Source of the DNA: Parabacteroides faecis
GTDB taxonomy: Bacteria; Bacteroidota; Bacteroidia; Bacteroidales; Tannerellaceae
NCBI RefSeq assembly: GCF_014647375.1
Contig: NZ_BMPB01000012.1
Location: 186,001-250,000 of the forward strand
Reading direction: 5' to 3'
DNA length: 64,000 bases
Shown in pieces: positions 17,366 to 26,704 of this stretch. The notes below the pieces were generated by a model. The model was not told the origin of the DNA. It saw nothing but the letters and a program-made list of their open reading frames with translations, and did not search any database. Made by a program: the position numbers and the translations under genes. Numbering within the stretch: position 1 is the stretch's first letter; each line of letters begins with the position of its first letter.

Positions 17366-19396
17366 TTATAGATCTTCAGCTCCCTGATTCGGAGAGGTTG
17401 GCCATCCCGGGTTCTGATAGATCGGAGAGGTGCCCACATCGCTACCGTCTGCAGAGGTATTCAGGAAATTCTGTATGGCGATCGGTGAAAGGTAATGAGC
17501 CATCGCCCATTTGAAACCTCCCTGTTGCATAATCAGTGAATTACCTGCCACTTCCTGCGGACGCAGATACTGGCTCAGTTCCGGTGCGGAGACATTCGAT
17601 CTGGAATCGTTTGCACCATAGATCAGGATACTATTTCCTTCACTGTCTTTATACCAGTCTTTCATCGGTCCCCAAAGTTTGAAACCTTCTATATGATACG
17701 GGCTGGCAATCAGTTGATCCATCGCACGCCAGCGTTTCAGGTCCATATGGCGGAAACCTTCGGCCATCAGTTCGCAGTTGCGTTCGCGACGGATATTGTA
17801 AAGCGTCGGACTGATCAATTGACCGGCAGAGTAGGCTCCCCAGTTATATTTACCCTCTTCACTCATATGGGTAGCTGCGATACTTTTGTTGTAATCCGTA
17901 TCGAGATGGGCACGGGTACGGATGGCACGCCAGTAGGAAGCGGCAGTTCCGTCGATCGCACCGGTTCTTTCGTAAGAGGCTTCGATATAGTTCAGGTAAG
18001 CCTCGGCTGCGCGGAAGGTGATGCTTCCGGTATACGAACCGAAGTTCGCACAATGCTTGGCATCGAAGTTGCCACCTTTGCGGATGGCATACCCTGTGGA
18101 ATAATACACGTCGGCGTTACCGATAGTGATGTCGGGAACCGGTTCAACCGGGGTGGCATGCGTTCCGTCGGAAGAAGGATAGAGCACATTAGTCTGTCCC
18201 GGTTCTTTGAGGAAGAGCCATAGGCGGCCGTCGCGTTCTTTACGTACATCGGAGACATAATCGTCGCCGGCGTAACCCGAACCGGCAGCATAGATCGGTA
18301 ATCCGTTAGCCATCAGGAAGGTATTGACCATACCGCGTGTGATACCTTGGCCTGCATTTCCTTTTTGTGCGAATTGAACGACACCATGTGTCAATGTTAA
18401 TCCTTTGTCATACTGGCGCCACATGAGAATCTCGTCATAACCAGCCATATTTTCATCAGCGTACATATTATAGTATGGGTTCGAGGTATCTTCCGTGCTT
18501 TGTTGTAAAATACCATTGTTTTCTGTCAATGAAACGGCATTGGCTACGACTTTTGCCGCATCCATAGCCTGGCCGAGGAAATAGTCGATCTCATTGTCTA
18601 TACTTCCTGAAGGATATTGGAAGTTAGCATTATACTCTTTGCTTTTTCCGGGCCATCCGCTACCGTCGGGCACGAATGGGGTATTGCGGAAATACTTCAG
18701 CCAGGTACCCTCGAACAATGCAACTCTCGATTTGAACAGATAGGCGCAGTTACGGGAGAGGCGGTTCTTTTTACCGTCGGGCGAAGCGTCTTTCAGCATA
18801 ACGATCGCCGAATCGAGGTCTGCTAGGATAAAACGTGCCACCTCGTTGCGCGGTGCCCGTTTACTGGCTTCGGTCAACGCTTCCTGTTCGTCGATGACCG
18901 GACGGTAAAGGATCGGAAAATCGCCGAAAGCTTGTAGCTTATTGAAATATTCATAGGCACGGAGGAAATAGACTTCACCGATGTAATGTTTTACATTCTC
19001 TTCATTTCCGCTGATCTCTCCGGCTTTCCATTTATCCACAACCCTGCTGAGGAAATAATTACATTTGTATATCTTGGTGAACTCCCAGTCGCCACCGGTC
19101 TGTGCTGTTTTCAACTCGCCGGGAACATAGTCTTTATAATCACCTTTGGCGATCATATTGTCTGTTCCGACATCCCATCCGAATGTACCATACCAGTTGA
19201 TGTCTGTATTGTGTGAAGGCAGGATATCCGGATACACGTTATTTATATAGGAAGCTAGCTGGCTTTCTTCCGTCAGGTAATATTCGGGTGTGATCTGTGA
19301 GAGCGGCTCTCTGTCCAGATAATCGTTACACGAGAATAAGAGTCCGGCCAGGATAATGCCTGCTGTCTGTTTGCATATATTATTTATACGGTTCAT
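17366..19396 (-). CDS. SusD/RagB-family surface glycan-binding lipoprotein (locus 1)
   Basis: The 676-residue lipoprotein has its lipobox at LLFSCND with Cys23. It shows the SusD features: N-terminal YLDREPLSQITPEYY, TPR-like helices (VYFLRAYEYFNKLQAFGDFPIL), and the C-terminal RRERNCELMAEGFRHMDLKRW block. It forms the lid of the SusC transporter encoded 12 bp upstream and captures the glycan at the cell surface. Length is at the long end for the family. Expression should follow the sigma/FecR pair at 24268/23090. Confidence 0.95.
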   Translation of the reverse strand: MNRINNICKQTAGIILAGLLFSCNDYLDREPLSQITPEYYLTEESQLASYINNVYPDILPSHNTDINWYGTFGWDVGTDNMIAKGDYKDYVPGELKTAQTGGDWEFTKIYKCNYFLSRVVDKWKAGEISGNEENVKHYIGEVYFLRAYEYFNKLQAFGDFPILYRPVIDEQEALTEASKRAPRNEVARFILADLDSAIVMLKDASPDGKKNRLSRNCAYLFKSRVALFEGTWLKYFRNTPFVPDGSGWPGKSKEYNANFQYPSGSIDNEIDYFLGQAMDAAKVVANAVSLTENNGILQQSTEDTSNPYYNMYADENMAGYDEILMWRQYDKGLTLTHGVVQFAQKGNAGQGITRGMVNTFLMANGLPIYAAGSGYAGDDYVSDVRKERDGRLWLFLKEPGQTNVLYPSSDGTHATPVEPVPDITIGNADVYYSTGYAIRKGGNFDAKHCANFGSYTGSITFRAAEAYLNYIEASYERTGAIDGTAASYWRAIRTRAHLDTDYNKSIAATHMSEEGKYNWGAYSAGQLISPTLYNIRRERNCELMAEGFRHMDLKRWRAMDQLIASPYHIEGFKLWGPMKDWYKDSEGNSILIYGANDSRSNVSAPELSQYLRPQEVAGNSLIMQQGGFKWAMAHYLSPIAIQNFLNTSADGSDVGTSPIYQNPGWPTSPNQGAEDL

Positions 19397-19408
19397 AATG
19401 ATTCTGTT

Positions 19409-22400
19409 TTATAAGGTTACACTTAAGCCAAACGATAAAGTCTTGGACAAAGGATATCCGCTACCACCGTAACCGGCATCGATCGTTTCCGGGTCGAGGG
19501 TTTTGAATAAACCGGTTCCTGTCCAGAGGTTTTCGCCGGAGACGAATACTCTCAGTTTGGATACATAGAATTTGTTGGTGAGAGACGAAGGCAATGTATA
19601 GCCTAACTGTACGTTCTTCAGACGGATATAAGCTGCGTTTTGCAGGTAACGGGTCTGTATGTTATGGTTCATGTTCGTACGGAAACTGGGGCGCGGGAAA
19701 TAAGCATCCAGATTCACACCGGCTTCACCAGCCTGTACCATAACTGAATTCTCGTCACGGAAATAATCCAGATGAGGTGCATAGCAGGTCGACCACCAGA
19801 TGCCGCCGTGACTTCCCCAGAACGTAGAACTGTTCTGGTAGTAATCGCGTTTCATCACACCCTGGAAGAAGGCGCGGAAGTCGATACCTTTCCAATCGGC
19901 TGTCAGGTCGATACCGAAATGGTAGCGCGGTGTCGAGTTTCCGATGATGGAAAGGTCGCCGTGGTCGCTGATCGTGTTGGCACCGGCATCTACTTTGCCG
20001 TCGCCATTCGTATCGGCGTACATGATATCACCGGCGGCCCAGAGCGAACCCAGCGCACTTTGTCCGCCGTTAGGCAGGCTGGCAAGATGCTGGTCCATTT
20101 CAGCTTGTGTCTTGGCAATGCCGACTGTGGTATAGCCCCATATTTCTCCGACTTTCATTCCTTTCCGGTACGTATCGCTTGCGATGACACCGGTTTTGTT
20201 CGGATAGCGGGTGATCTCAGTCTGTGAGTCGGACAGCATTAGCCGTACACCGTAACCCAGTCCATTTTGCAGGCGGTTATTCCAGCCGACAGAGAGTTCC
20301 CAACCGTAGGTTTTCAAGTCGGTATTATTGGTGCGCGGTACGTTTGTTCCTAACGTGATCGGTAGTTCCGGAGCCGGGCCGATCATATCGAGTGTGTTTC
20401 TGACGAAGTAGTCGAACGATCCGGTCAGCCGGTTGTTCAATGCACCGAAGTCGAGACCTATATTCCATGTTTTTACCCTTTCCCACGTCAGGGAGGAGGC
20501 AATCAGTTCCGGTGTGATAGCGATATTAGGTTTCATTCCGTTGATCAGCCACGTTCCGTTCGAGGCCTGGAATTGCATCTGTGCATATGTCGGGTACAGG
20601 CTTGTCGTATTCTGGTTTCCTAATTCTCCGTAAGAACCTCTGAGTTTGAATGTGCCTACGTGATCGGCGATCGGTTCCCAGAAATTTTCACGTGCCAGGT
20701 TCCACCCCAGTGAGAAAGAGGGGAACAGGTTCCATCGTTCCGATGAACGGAAGCGTGATGTCCCGTCATAACGCAGGTTGACTTCTGCCAGGTATTTACC
20801 CTCGTAATCATAGTTGATACGTCCGAAGAAACCGGCAGTAGCCCAATGATCGGAAGAGCCTTTTACAGTCGGTGTGATCGGGTTGCCATTGATATCGACG
20901 CCGGAAGTAATATCAGTTTCCGGCAATCCCGGCACGATGATACCGTTGCGTTGCAGATAGGTATACTTTTTCTTCGATAACTCAGACTGGAAACCGAACA
21001 TGCCTTTGAAGTTATGACCTGATTCCAGTTGCTTGCTGTATTCCGTATAGGCATTGAAGTTTAAATAATTTTCTTTCGACATGTCTTCGGATACATAGCT
21101 GGTTGAATTATAAACATACGGGTCGCCGGCAACATTGTGGTTATAGGTGATCTGGCGGTCTGTATGCTGTGTCGAGTTGTAGATACGGTAGTTTACGTCG
21201 ACGAATGTTTTCCAGTCTTTGATCGGTTCCAGTACTAACTGTGCCTGCTGATACAGATAGTCGGCCTGTTTCTTGATCCTGCCGCCCTCCACCAGGTCGA
21301 GTGCCGGAGTAGGAGCACTGTAAAGATAACCGTTCGGGTCGTAAGCCGGCATAAATGGCCAGGCCTGGCGGGTTAAACCTTCGTAAACACCGTCCAGTGT
21401 CGTCGGTTTGGATATATCTTCGCGGATAAAACGGCTGCTGTAATTCAGTTGCGCCCAGTCCGTCATTTTGACGTTGATCTTTCCGGTAGCGGTATAGCGG
21501 CCGAAATTATCATCGGAAATCTTTAGCAAACCGTTCTGATCGAGGTAGTTCAAAGACAGATAATAAGTCACTTTGTCATTCCCTCCGTTCAGGCTGAAAT
21601 TGTGTTCCTGTGAAAAAGCCCAATGCCCGAAAATCGTGTTATACCAATCCTGGTTGGCGCTACCCGAACTGTAAGGGTCCATCCAGTAACCCGGATTGCT
21701 GGGGTTTTCGATCATGGTCGGAGTGGATGGATGTCCATCGCGGTTGTCTTTGATCCGTTGTAACCATGTTGCATCAAAATAAGGTGTTTGTCCGGCATTC
21801 GCTCTCGCTTCGTTGAAGTATAAAGCGAATTTATAGGAGTCTACCTGGTCCTGTAACAGAACGGGATCGTTCCAGCGGAAACTGTTGTTATAGTTGATGA
21901 CGGGTTTGCCGCTGACACCGGTTTTCGTGGTGATCAGTATCACACCGAAAGGTGCACGCGAACCATAGATGGAGGAAGCTGCCGCATCTTTCAATACAGA
22001 GATATTTTCTATATCCTGCGGGTTCAGTGCATTGATATCTCCTTCCATCCCGTCGATCAGGATCAGCGGGCTGCCGCTTGAACCTTGTCCGATCGTGGCG
22101 ATACCACGGATGTTTATATCGGCTGTCTGGCTCAGGTCGCCGGAACGTTGTGTGATCTGCAAACCCGGGACTAAACCCTGTAAGGCTTGTGTAGCGGTGG
22201 TTACCGGACGTGCTTCCAGGTCTTTTGCATTAGCGATCCCGACAGAACCTGTCAGGTTTACTTTCTTCTGTGTACCGAAACCTACTACCACGACTTCATC
22301 CAGGCTTTGTGTATCTTCTGAAAGTGTGATGGTAAGTGCTTTACCGGCTTCGGCTCTGATTTCCCGGGATAGATATCCGATATATGATATCAACAGGAGG

Positions 22401-22924
22401 GAGTTCTCGGGAACATCCAGGCTGAAGTGCCCGTCCATATCCGTAATAGTGCCGATCGTAGTTCCTTTGACGGAAACGTTGGCACCGATAACGGGAATGC
22501 CGGCTTCATCTCTGACTGTTCCCTGTACCCGTTTACTTTGCTGGGTGGTAAACGGAGTTCCTTTTTTAGACAAAATGATCTGACGGTCTACAATGCTGTA
22601 TTGTACATCCGTGTTTTTGAATAGTTGGTTCAGTACTTTGCCTATCTCCTGATTTTTAACCTGTATGTTTACCGGTTTACTGATGTCGAGCGTATTGTCG
22701 GTAAACAGGAAGGTAAACTCGGTCTCTTTTTCGATTTGTTCCAATACCTGTTCGACCGTCGCATTTGAAAAAGCGAGCGATAACGATACAGATTGTGAAT
22801 AGGATTCTTCTGCTCTTATCTGCAGGATCGTGATTAACAATAAAAATATACCTATTCTCATTTTTCGACAAGTTTTAAAGAAATATAGGGATCCTATATC
22901 CCCGAATAATTTCTGGATTTTCAT
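19409..22924 (-). CDS. SusC/RagA TonB-dependent glycan transporter with STN domain (locus 1)
   Basis: The 1171-residue outer-membrane transporter begins with a cytosolic leader and signal peptide (to about residue 44). An intact STN domain follows (about 46-120; SLAFSNATVEQVLEQIEKET, then VQYSIVDRQIILS), which signals to FecR. Next are a carboxypeptidase-D-like domain (GTVRDEAGIPVIGANVSVKG), the plug (LDEVVVVGFGTQKKVNLTG) and a barrel ending in FGLSVTL. It energises uptake of the SusD-bound oligosaccharide through TonB. It serves as the in-window reference for a full-length STN-type SusC when judging the split copy of locus 2. Confidence 0.96.
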   Translation of the reverse strand: MKIQKLFGDIGSLYFFKTCRKMRIGIFLLLITILQIRAEESYSQSVSLSLAFSNATVEQVLEQIEKETEFTFLFTDNTLDISKPVNIQVKNQEIGKVLNQLFKNTDVQYSIVDRQIILSKKGTPFTTQQSKRVQGTVRDEAGIPVIGANVSVKGTTIGTITDMDGHFSLDVPENSLLLISYIGYLSREIRAEAGKALTITLSEDTQSLDEVVVVGFGTQKKVNLTGSVGIANAKDLEARPVTTATQALQGLVPGLQITQRSGDLSQTADINIRGIATIGQGSSGSPLILIDGMEGDINALNPQDIENISVLKDAAASSIYGSRAPFGVILITTKTGVSGKPVINYNNSFRWNDPVLLQDQVDSYKFALYFNEARANAGQTPYFDATWLQRIKDNRDGHPSTPTMIENPSNPGYWMDPYSSGSANQDWYNTIFGHWAFSQEHNFSLNGGNDKVTYYLSLNYLDQNGLLKISDDNFGRYTATGKINVKMTDWAQLNYSSRFIREDISKPTTLDGVYEGLTRQAWPFMPAYDPNGYLYSAPTPALDLVEGGRIKKQADYLYQQAQLVLEPIKDWKTFVDVNYRIYNSTQHTDRQITYNHNVAGDPYVYNSTSYVSEDMSKENYLNFNAYTEYSKQLESGHNFKGMFGFQSELSKKKYTYLQRNGIIVPGLPETDITSGVDINGNPITPTVKGSSDHWATAGFFGRINYDYEGKYLAEVNLRYDGTSRFRSSERWNLFPSFSLGWNLARENFWEPIADHVGTFKLRGSYGELGNQNTTSLYPTYAQMQFQASNGTWLINGMKPNIAITPELIASSLTWERVKTWNIGLDFGALNNRLTGSFDYFVRNTLDMIGPAPELPITLGTNVPRTNNTDLKTYGWELSVGWNNRLQNGLGYGVRLMLSDSQTEITRYPNKTGVIASDTYRKGMKVGEIWGYTTVGIAKTQAEMDQHLASLPNGGQSALGSLWAAGDIMYADTNGDGKVDAGANTISDHGDLSIIGNSTPRYHFGIDLTADWKGIDFRAFFQGVMKRDYYQNSSTFWGSHGGIWWSTCYAPHLDYFRDENSVMVQAGEAGVNLDAYFPRPSFRTNMNHNIQTRYLQNAAYIRLKNVQLGYTLPSSLTNKFYVSKLRVFVSGENLWTGTGLFKTLDPETIDAGYGGSGYPLSKTLSFGLSVTL

Positions 22925-23089
22925 AACTTTGTTGCTGATTTAGTGATTAATTATGTCTTTGGATCTTGTGCCAAAGATGTGATTTTCGCGAACAAGAGTG
23001 AGTTGCACCTCGCTCTTGTTTTTCTTATGTCTGTATTTTCAATCTCTCTCCATAGGCTTAATCATTTAAGTTTAACAATTCATACTGTT

Positions 23090-24142
23090 TTATTTTAACC
23101 AAACGTCGATTCGCTGTTTAGCAAATGTGGTATCGCTGTTTTGTTTCATCGCATTCACTTTCCACCTGATCGGTGTGGCTTGTTCCAGATAACTGAATAT
23201 CTGATAGATCGTTTCGTCGGTAAATGTGGCCCAGCAATTATATTCCTTATCCTTCTTCTGATTGTGAAGCACTATTTCTACATTGAAACGCTGACCGAGC
23301 ACCCGGAATACGTCATCAAGCGAAGTATTTCTGAAAACGATTTTACCGTCTTTCCAGGCTGTATTCTCATAGATGTTGACTTTCCGGATCTCATATTTAT
23401 TCGTTCGTTTGTTGTAAGACAACCTTTCTCCCGGTTTTAGCTCGGCAATGAACTTATCGTATGAGTGAATATCCACCAGTCCTTCTACCAGGATTGCTTC
23501 GACTTCTTCACGTTCATCGTATGTGTTTACATTGAATTGCGTACCGTGTGCCATCACTTTCAGACCGGATTTGGTAGTGACGAAGAAAGGGTGTTCCTTA
23601 TCCGATTGCACTTCGAAATAACCTTCTCCTGTCAATTCCACTTCCCTGGTGTTTCCGGTGAAAACGGTCGGGTAACGTAATGTACTTCCTGCGTTCAGGC
23701 AGACTTTCGAGTGATCCGGCAGTTCCAGCCGTGTGACCATACCCGGGGCGGAAAGAACCTCCATGAATTGTACGGAGCTTTCGATCGCCGGTGCTTGCCG
23801 TTCAAAGAACAGATATCCGAAAGTCAGTGTAGAGAGTAGGAGAGGTATACTAATAATCGCAGCGACACGCGATAAATAATTTACCAGGCTCCTTCTTCTG
23901 GTTCTCTTTTCCAGCTCTCTGTTCACTTCGGCAAATGCCTCTTGCGAATTGAATGAATTATGCTCATTTATTTTCGTTTTCAATTCCAGGGCCTGACGGA
24001 GAATGTCTGATTCCTTTTGACAGTCATCCGATTCTTTCAGCCAGGATTCTACCTGCCGGGTTTCTTCCGGGGTGGTTTGTTTCTGTGTATATTTTATTAA
24101 TAATGTCTCCTTTTCCAGATCAAAAAAATCTTTTTCTTTCAT
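23090..24142 (-). CDS. FecR-family anti-sigma factor (locus 1)
   Basis: The 350-residue inner-membrane protein has a cytoplasmic N-terminal domain (about 1-85), one transmembrane helix (about 88-110, ISIPLLLSTLTFGYLFF) and a periplasmic FecR domain (LPDHSKVCLNAGSTLRYP, GEGYFEVQSDKEHPFFV, AHGTQFNVNTYDE). It holds the ECF sigma factor and releases it when the STN domain of SusC signals substrate. It is divergent from the sigma gene at 24268 (125 bp apart) and upstream of susC on the same strand (165 bp apart). Confidence 0.94.
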   Translation of the reverse strand: MKEKDFFDLEKETLLIKYTQKQTTPEETRQVESWLKESDDCQKESDILRQALELKTKINEHNSFNSQEAFAEVNRELEKRTRRRSLVNYLSRVAAIISIPLLLSTLTFGYLFFERQAPAIESSVQFMEVLSAPGMVTRLELPDHSKVCLNAGSTLRYPTVFTGNTREVELTGEGYFEVQSDKEHPFFVTTKSGLKVMAHGTQFNVNTYDEREEVEAILVEGLVDIHSYDKFIAELKPGERLSYNKRTNKYEIRKVNIYENTAWKDGKIVFRNTSLDDVFRVLGQRFNVEIVLHNQKKDKEYNCWATFTDETIYQIFSYLEQATPIRWKVNAMKQNSDTTFAKQRIDVWLK

Positions 24143-24252
24143 TGTCGATTATGTTGTCTTTGATAAATGAAAAATATGCTCCTTTATATATAGGATAACT
24201 GACCGTAAAAAGACCGCCAGTTATTTCGTGATTTTTTTCAGAAAATTTTCAA

Positions 24253-24260
24253 TACATTTG
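24253..24260 (+). promoter_or_regulatory. Bacteroidetes-type -7 box TACATTTG for the sigma gene
   Basis: TACATTTG fits the Bacteroidetes primary-sigma -7 consensus TAnnTTTG. The start codon at 24268 follows only 7 bp later, so the transcript would be almost leaderless; alternatively translation begins at the ATG at 24274. No clear -33 TTTG box was found. Confidence 0.5.
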
Positions 24261-24267
24261 TATCTGT

Positions 24268-24855
24268 ATGAAAATGACTACTCAAATACAGAATCCTGAT
24301 GAATTGTTATGGAAGATTGCCATTAACGATGATAAAGAAGCTTATCGAACACTTTTCGATCTTTTTTATCCGGCATTATGTCTCTTTGCCAAACGCTATG
24401 TCGAAGAGCGGGCTGTTGCCGAAGATCTGGTTCAGGATGTATTTGTAACTTTGTGGGAAAGCAGGAAGAAAATAAGAGTGGAATCGTCTGCCAGAAATTA
24501 TCTGGTTATCAGTGTCAGAAATCAATGCCTCAATTACCTGAAGCGGGAAGGGTACAAGCAAAATTATATCGATGCTTATCTGGCAAAGAATGCAGATCAG
24601 TCCGATTATGATGAATTTTATCTGCTGACCGAACTTCAGAAACTCCTGGATGAAGCACTGGCAAAACTACCGGAGACGTATCGTCTTATTTTTGAAATGA
24701 GTCGGTTGGAGAACAATAGCAATACGGAGATTGCCGAAAAACTGAATATACCTTTACGTACGGTGGAACGTTATAAAGCAAAGGCAATTGAAATACTAAA
24801 AAAGGATTTGAAAGATTATTTGCCGTTGCTTCTTTATTTTCACCTATTGAGTTGA
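24268..24855 (+). CDS. ECF sigma factor (RpoE-like, locus 1)
   Basis: The 195-residue sigma factor has region 2 (about 28-95; LFDLFYPALCLFAKRYV, AEDLVQDVFVTLWE) and region 4 (about 130-185; LPETYRLIFEMSRLENNSNTEIAEKL, then a helix-turn-helix). The protein should direct RNA polymerase to the susC operon of locus 1 after release by the divergent FecR. An ATG two codons in (24274) is an alternative start. A large inverted repeat lies after its stop. Confidence 0.93.
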   Translation: MKMTTQIQNPDELLWKIAINDDKEAYRTLFDLFYPALCLFAKRYVEERAVAEDLVQDVFVTLWESRKKIRVESSARNYLVISVRNQCLNYLKREGYKQNYIDAYLAKNADQSDYDEFYLLTELQKLLDEALAKLPETYRLIFEMSRLENNSNTEIAEKLNIPLRTVERYKAKAIEILKKDLKDYLPLLLYFHLLS

Positions 24856-24860
24856 CAAGT

Positions 24861-24937
24861 GACAGATGACAGTTAATAGTTGAATAGTATGGCTGAAAGC
24901 CGAGTGTCTATTAACTAACTGTCCACTGTCATCTGTC
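24861..24937. repeat. Large interrupted inverted repeat
   Basis: GACAGATGACAGT (24861-24873) is perfectly complementary to ACTGTCATCTGTC (24925-24937). Inside, AGTTAATAG (24871-24879) pairs with CTATTAACT (24908-24916), and GGCTGAAAGCC (24891-24901) makes an apical hairpin. The right arm carries an extra 8-bp insert. It sits between the convergent sigma and kinase genes, so a bidirectional terminator is the simplest role; a mobile repeat is an alternative. Confidence 0.55.
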
Positions 24938-24950
24938 CACTATCACCTGT

Positions 24951-26048
24951 TTACAGCCATTCTTTCATAAAGCCGTCCATCTCTTCAGCATGTTCTTCGA
25001 GGCTTTGCAGCAGTTTGAACTGAGCTTTTGTACGGATCAGATTGTGTTTCGGACTGTGTATCTTATAATAGGTATCACCGTTGATATAGTCTGTCAGAAA
25101 GCGTATGGTCTGCATATAAGTCAATAGACGGCCGCCATAAGGAAGCAGACTGATTTCCAGCGGAGAAAGGAATGCCTTTGCTGTTTCCATGTAACCACGG
25201 GTATATGCTTTGAAGATATTCATGTTCACATTTACGTTGTCCAGATTTTCATCGTCTTCTGCACCGGTGTTTGCTCCTGTACGGATAAAGTCACCGATAT
25301 CCGACAAAACGAATCCCGGCATAACGGTGTCGAGGTCGATCACACAAAGCACTTTGTCTGTGTCGGCATCGAACATCATGTTGTTCACTTTTGTATCGCA
25401 ATGGTTTGTGCGTTTCTGAAGTTTTCCTTCGCGATATAAACGTTCCTGGATACACATGGCTTCCGCACGTTTTTCTACTTCTTCGATCAGGTCTTTTACT
25501 TCTTCCAGACGTCCTGCGGCATTTGCTTTTACTGCATCATGGAATTGTTGCAGGCGGAATTCCATATTATGGAAATTAGGTATTGTTTCACCCAGCGATC
25601 CTTCCGGCAGGTCTGACAGCATGGATTGGAAATCACCGAAAGCTTTTCCTGCTTCATAAGACAGTTCGGGAGTCACTTCTTCATAGCTTTTGCTGTTCGG
25701 GATGAACAGGCATACACGCCAGTAGCTATCGCCGTCGAAGTAATAGGGTTTGCCATCTTTTGTCGGAAGGAAAGTCAGCACTTTACGGTCGATATCGTTT
25801 TCGCCTTTTGCTTCCAGTTTCTCACGGATATGTGTCGTTACAGTGTTGATATTGCTCTGTAACATATCTACATTTGTAAAGATCAGATGGTTGATACGTT
25901 GTAATACGTATTTGATTTCGCCTTTTTCGTTCGTTACTTTCAGCGTATCGTTAATGTGTCCGTTTCCGAAAGGTTCAGCGGAAACAACTTTTTCTGCCAG
26001 TGTGAACTGGTCGAGAATGTTCAGTAATTCTTCTTTTGTTTTTGCCAT
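24951..26048 (-). CDS. NahK-like sugar 1-kinase, aminoglycoside phosphotransferase fold
   Basis: The 365-residue cytoplasmic kinase has the APH fold: N-lobe with FGNGHINDTLKV, catalytic loop NHCDTKVNN (H216, D218) and metal-binding segment VIDLDTVMPG. It resembles N-acetylhexosamine 1-kinase, which phosphorylates GlcNAc or GalNAc at C1 during host-glycan salvage. Relatives are often labelled 'mucin desulfatase' in databases, which does not fit a kinase fold. The substrate is inferred from family resemblance. It is transcribed separately; a -7 box TACATTTG lies upstream on the minus strand at 26124-26131. Confidence 0.75.
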   Translation of the reverse strand: MAKTKEELLNILDQFTLAEKVVSAEPFGNGHINDTLKVTNEKGEIKYVLQRINHLIFTNVDMLQSNINTVTTHIREKLEAKGENDIDRKVLTFLPTKDGKPYYFDGDSYWRVCLFIPNSKSYEEVTPELSYEAGKAFGDFQSMLSDLPEGSLGETIPNFHNMEFRLQQFHDAVKANAAGRLEEVKDLIEEVEKRAEAMCIQERLYREGKLQKRTNHCDTKVNNMMFDADTDKVLCVIDLDTVMPGFVLSDIGDFIRTGANTGAEDDENLDNVNVNMNIFKAYTRGYMETAKAFLSPLEISLLPYGGRLLTYMQTIRFLTDYINGDTYYKIHSPKHNLIRTKAQFKLLQSLEEHAEEMDGFMKEWL

Positions 26049-26149
26049 GGTATTTTATTAATTGACAATTGATAAATGCAGATTGGAAACGACCGGTTAC
26101 TGTGTCATAATCAATCATGCTTGCAAATGTAAAAATAATCTTTGATAAA

Positions 26150-26186
26150 ATAAAAAAGGCAACGAATCTGTTCGCTGCCTTTTTTA
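26150..26186 (-). terminator. Intrinsic terminator of rpmE2
   Basis: On the minus strand GGCAGCGAA pairs with TTCGTTGCC (plus coordinates 26171-26179 and 26158-26166) with one G-U wobble and a 4-nt loop, followed by TTTTTT. The same position on the plus strand would be an A-C mismatch, so the structure favours the minus-strand transcript. Confidence 0.85.
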
Positions 26187-26228
26187 TAAATTCATTTGAA
26201 TTGTCGGTTGACTCAGGTCAACTTCCAA

Positions 26229-26483
26229 TTATTTTTTGTTGCGGTTACCGTAACGGCTCATGAACTTATCAACACGTCCTGCTGTATCCACCAGTTTAGA
26301 CTTACCAGTGTAGAACGGGTGAGAAGTGTTAGAGATTTCGACCTTTACCAACGGATAAGTAACACCGTCAATTTCGATAGTTTCTTTTGCATTGATAGTT
26401 GAACGAGTGATAAATACATCTTCGTTTGACATGTCCTTGAATACTACAGGACGATAGTTTTCAGGATGAATTCCTTTTTTCAT
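26229..26483 (-). CDS. rpmE2: 50S ribosomal protein L31 type B
   Basis: The 84-residue protein is L31 of the zinc-free B type: it begins [17 protein letters not shown] and has [24 protein letters not shown], but lacks the CxxC pair of the zinc-binding form. It is part of the large ribosomal subunit, at the central protuberance. It is monocistronic, with a good promoter at 26544-26574 and terminator at 26150-26186. Confidence 0.97.
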   Translation of the reverse strand: MKKGIHPENYRPVVFKDMSNEDVFITRSTINAKETIEIDGVTYPLVKVEISNTSHPFYTGKSKLVDTAGRVDKFMSRYGNRNKK

Positions 26484-26543
26484 TGCTTCTTTATCTAATT
26501 TAATTTATACTCTTATTAGTTTGGTAACCGGTAAATTGGCTTG

Positions 26544-26574
26544 CAAAGGTATGGATTTGCTTCAAACTAACAAA
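26544..26574 (-). promoter_or_regulatory. Bacteroidetes housekeeping promoter of rpmE2
   Basis: On the minus strand TTTG (26571-26574) and TACCTTTG (26544-26551) match the -33 TTTG and -7 TAnnTTTG boxes with a 19-bp spacer. This is the best match to the consensus seen in the window. Confidence 0.85.
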
Positions 26575-26623
26575 GAATTTCCAACTATTTTTTATTGTGG
26601 AACTACTTTTGTGTTATTTTTAT

Positions 26624-26664
26624 ATGCTTAAAAGCATAAAGTTTTCAGAGAGTTCTTATCTTTG
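26624..26664 (+). promoter_or_regulatory. Promoter of the aldolase gene with overlapping palindrome
   Basis: TATCTTTG at 26657-26664 matches the -7 consensus. The palindrome ATGCTTAAAAGCAT (26624-26637) lies where the -33 box should be, so a regulator could occlude the promoter. The -33 box itself is weak. Confidence 0.55.
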
Positions 26665-26704
26665 TGCAGGATTTTCAATCATTAACGTAATAATATATAC
26701 TACA

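Noticed and set aside
24951-26048. Mucin desulfatase
   Set aside because: The protein has a kinase fold with HxD catalytic loop and no sulfatase motif.
26597-26704. N-terminal extension of the aldolase
   Set aside because: The promoter -7 box lies inside it and homologues begin at MVNYKDLG.
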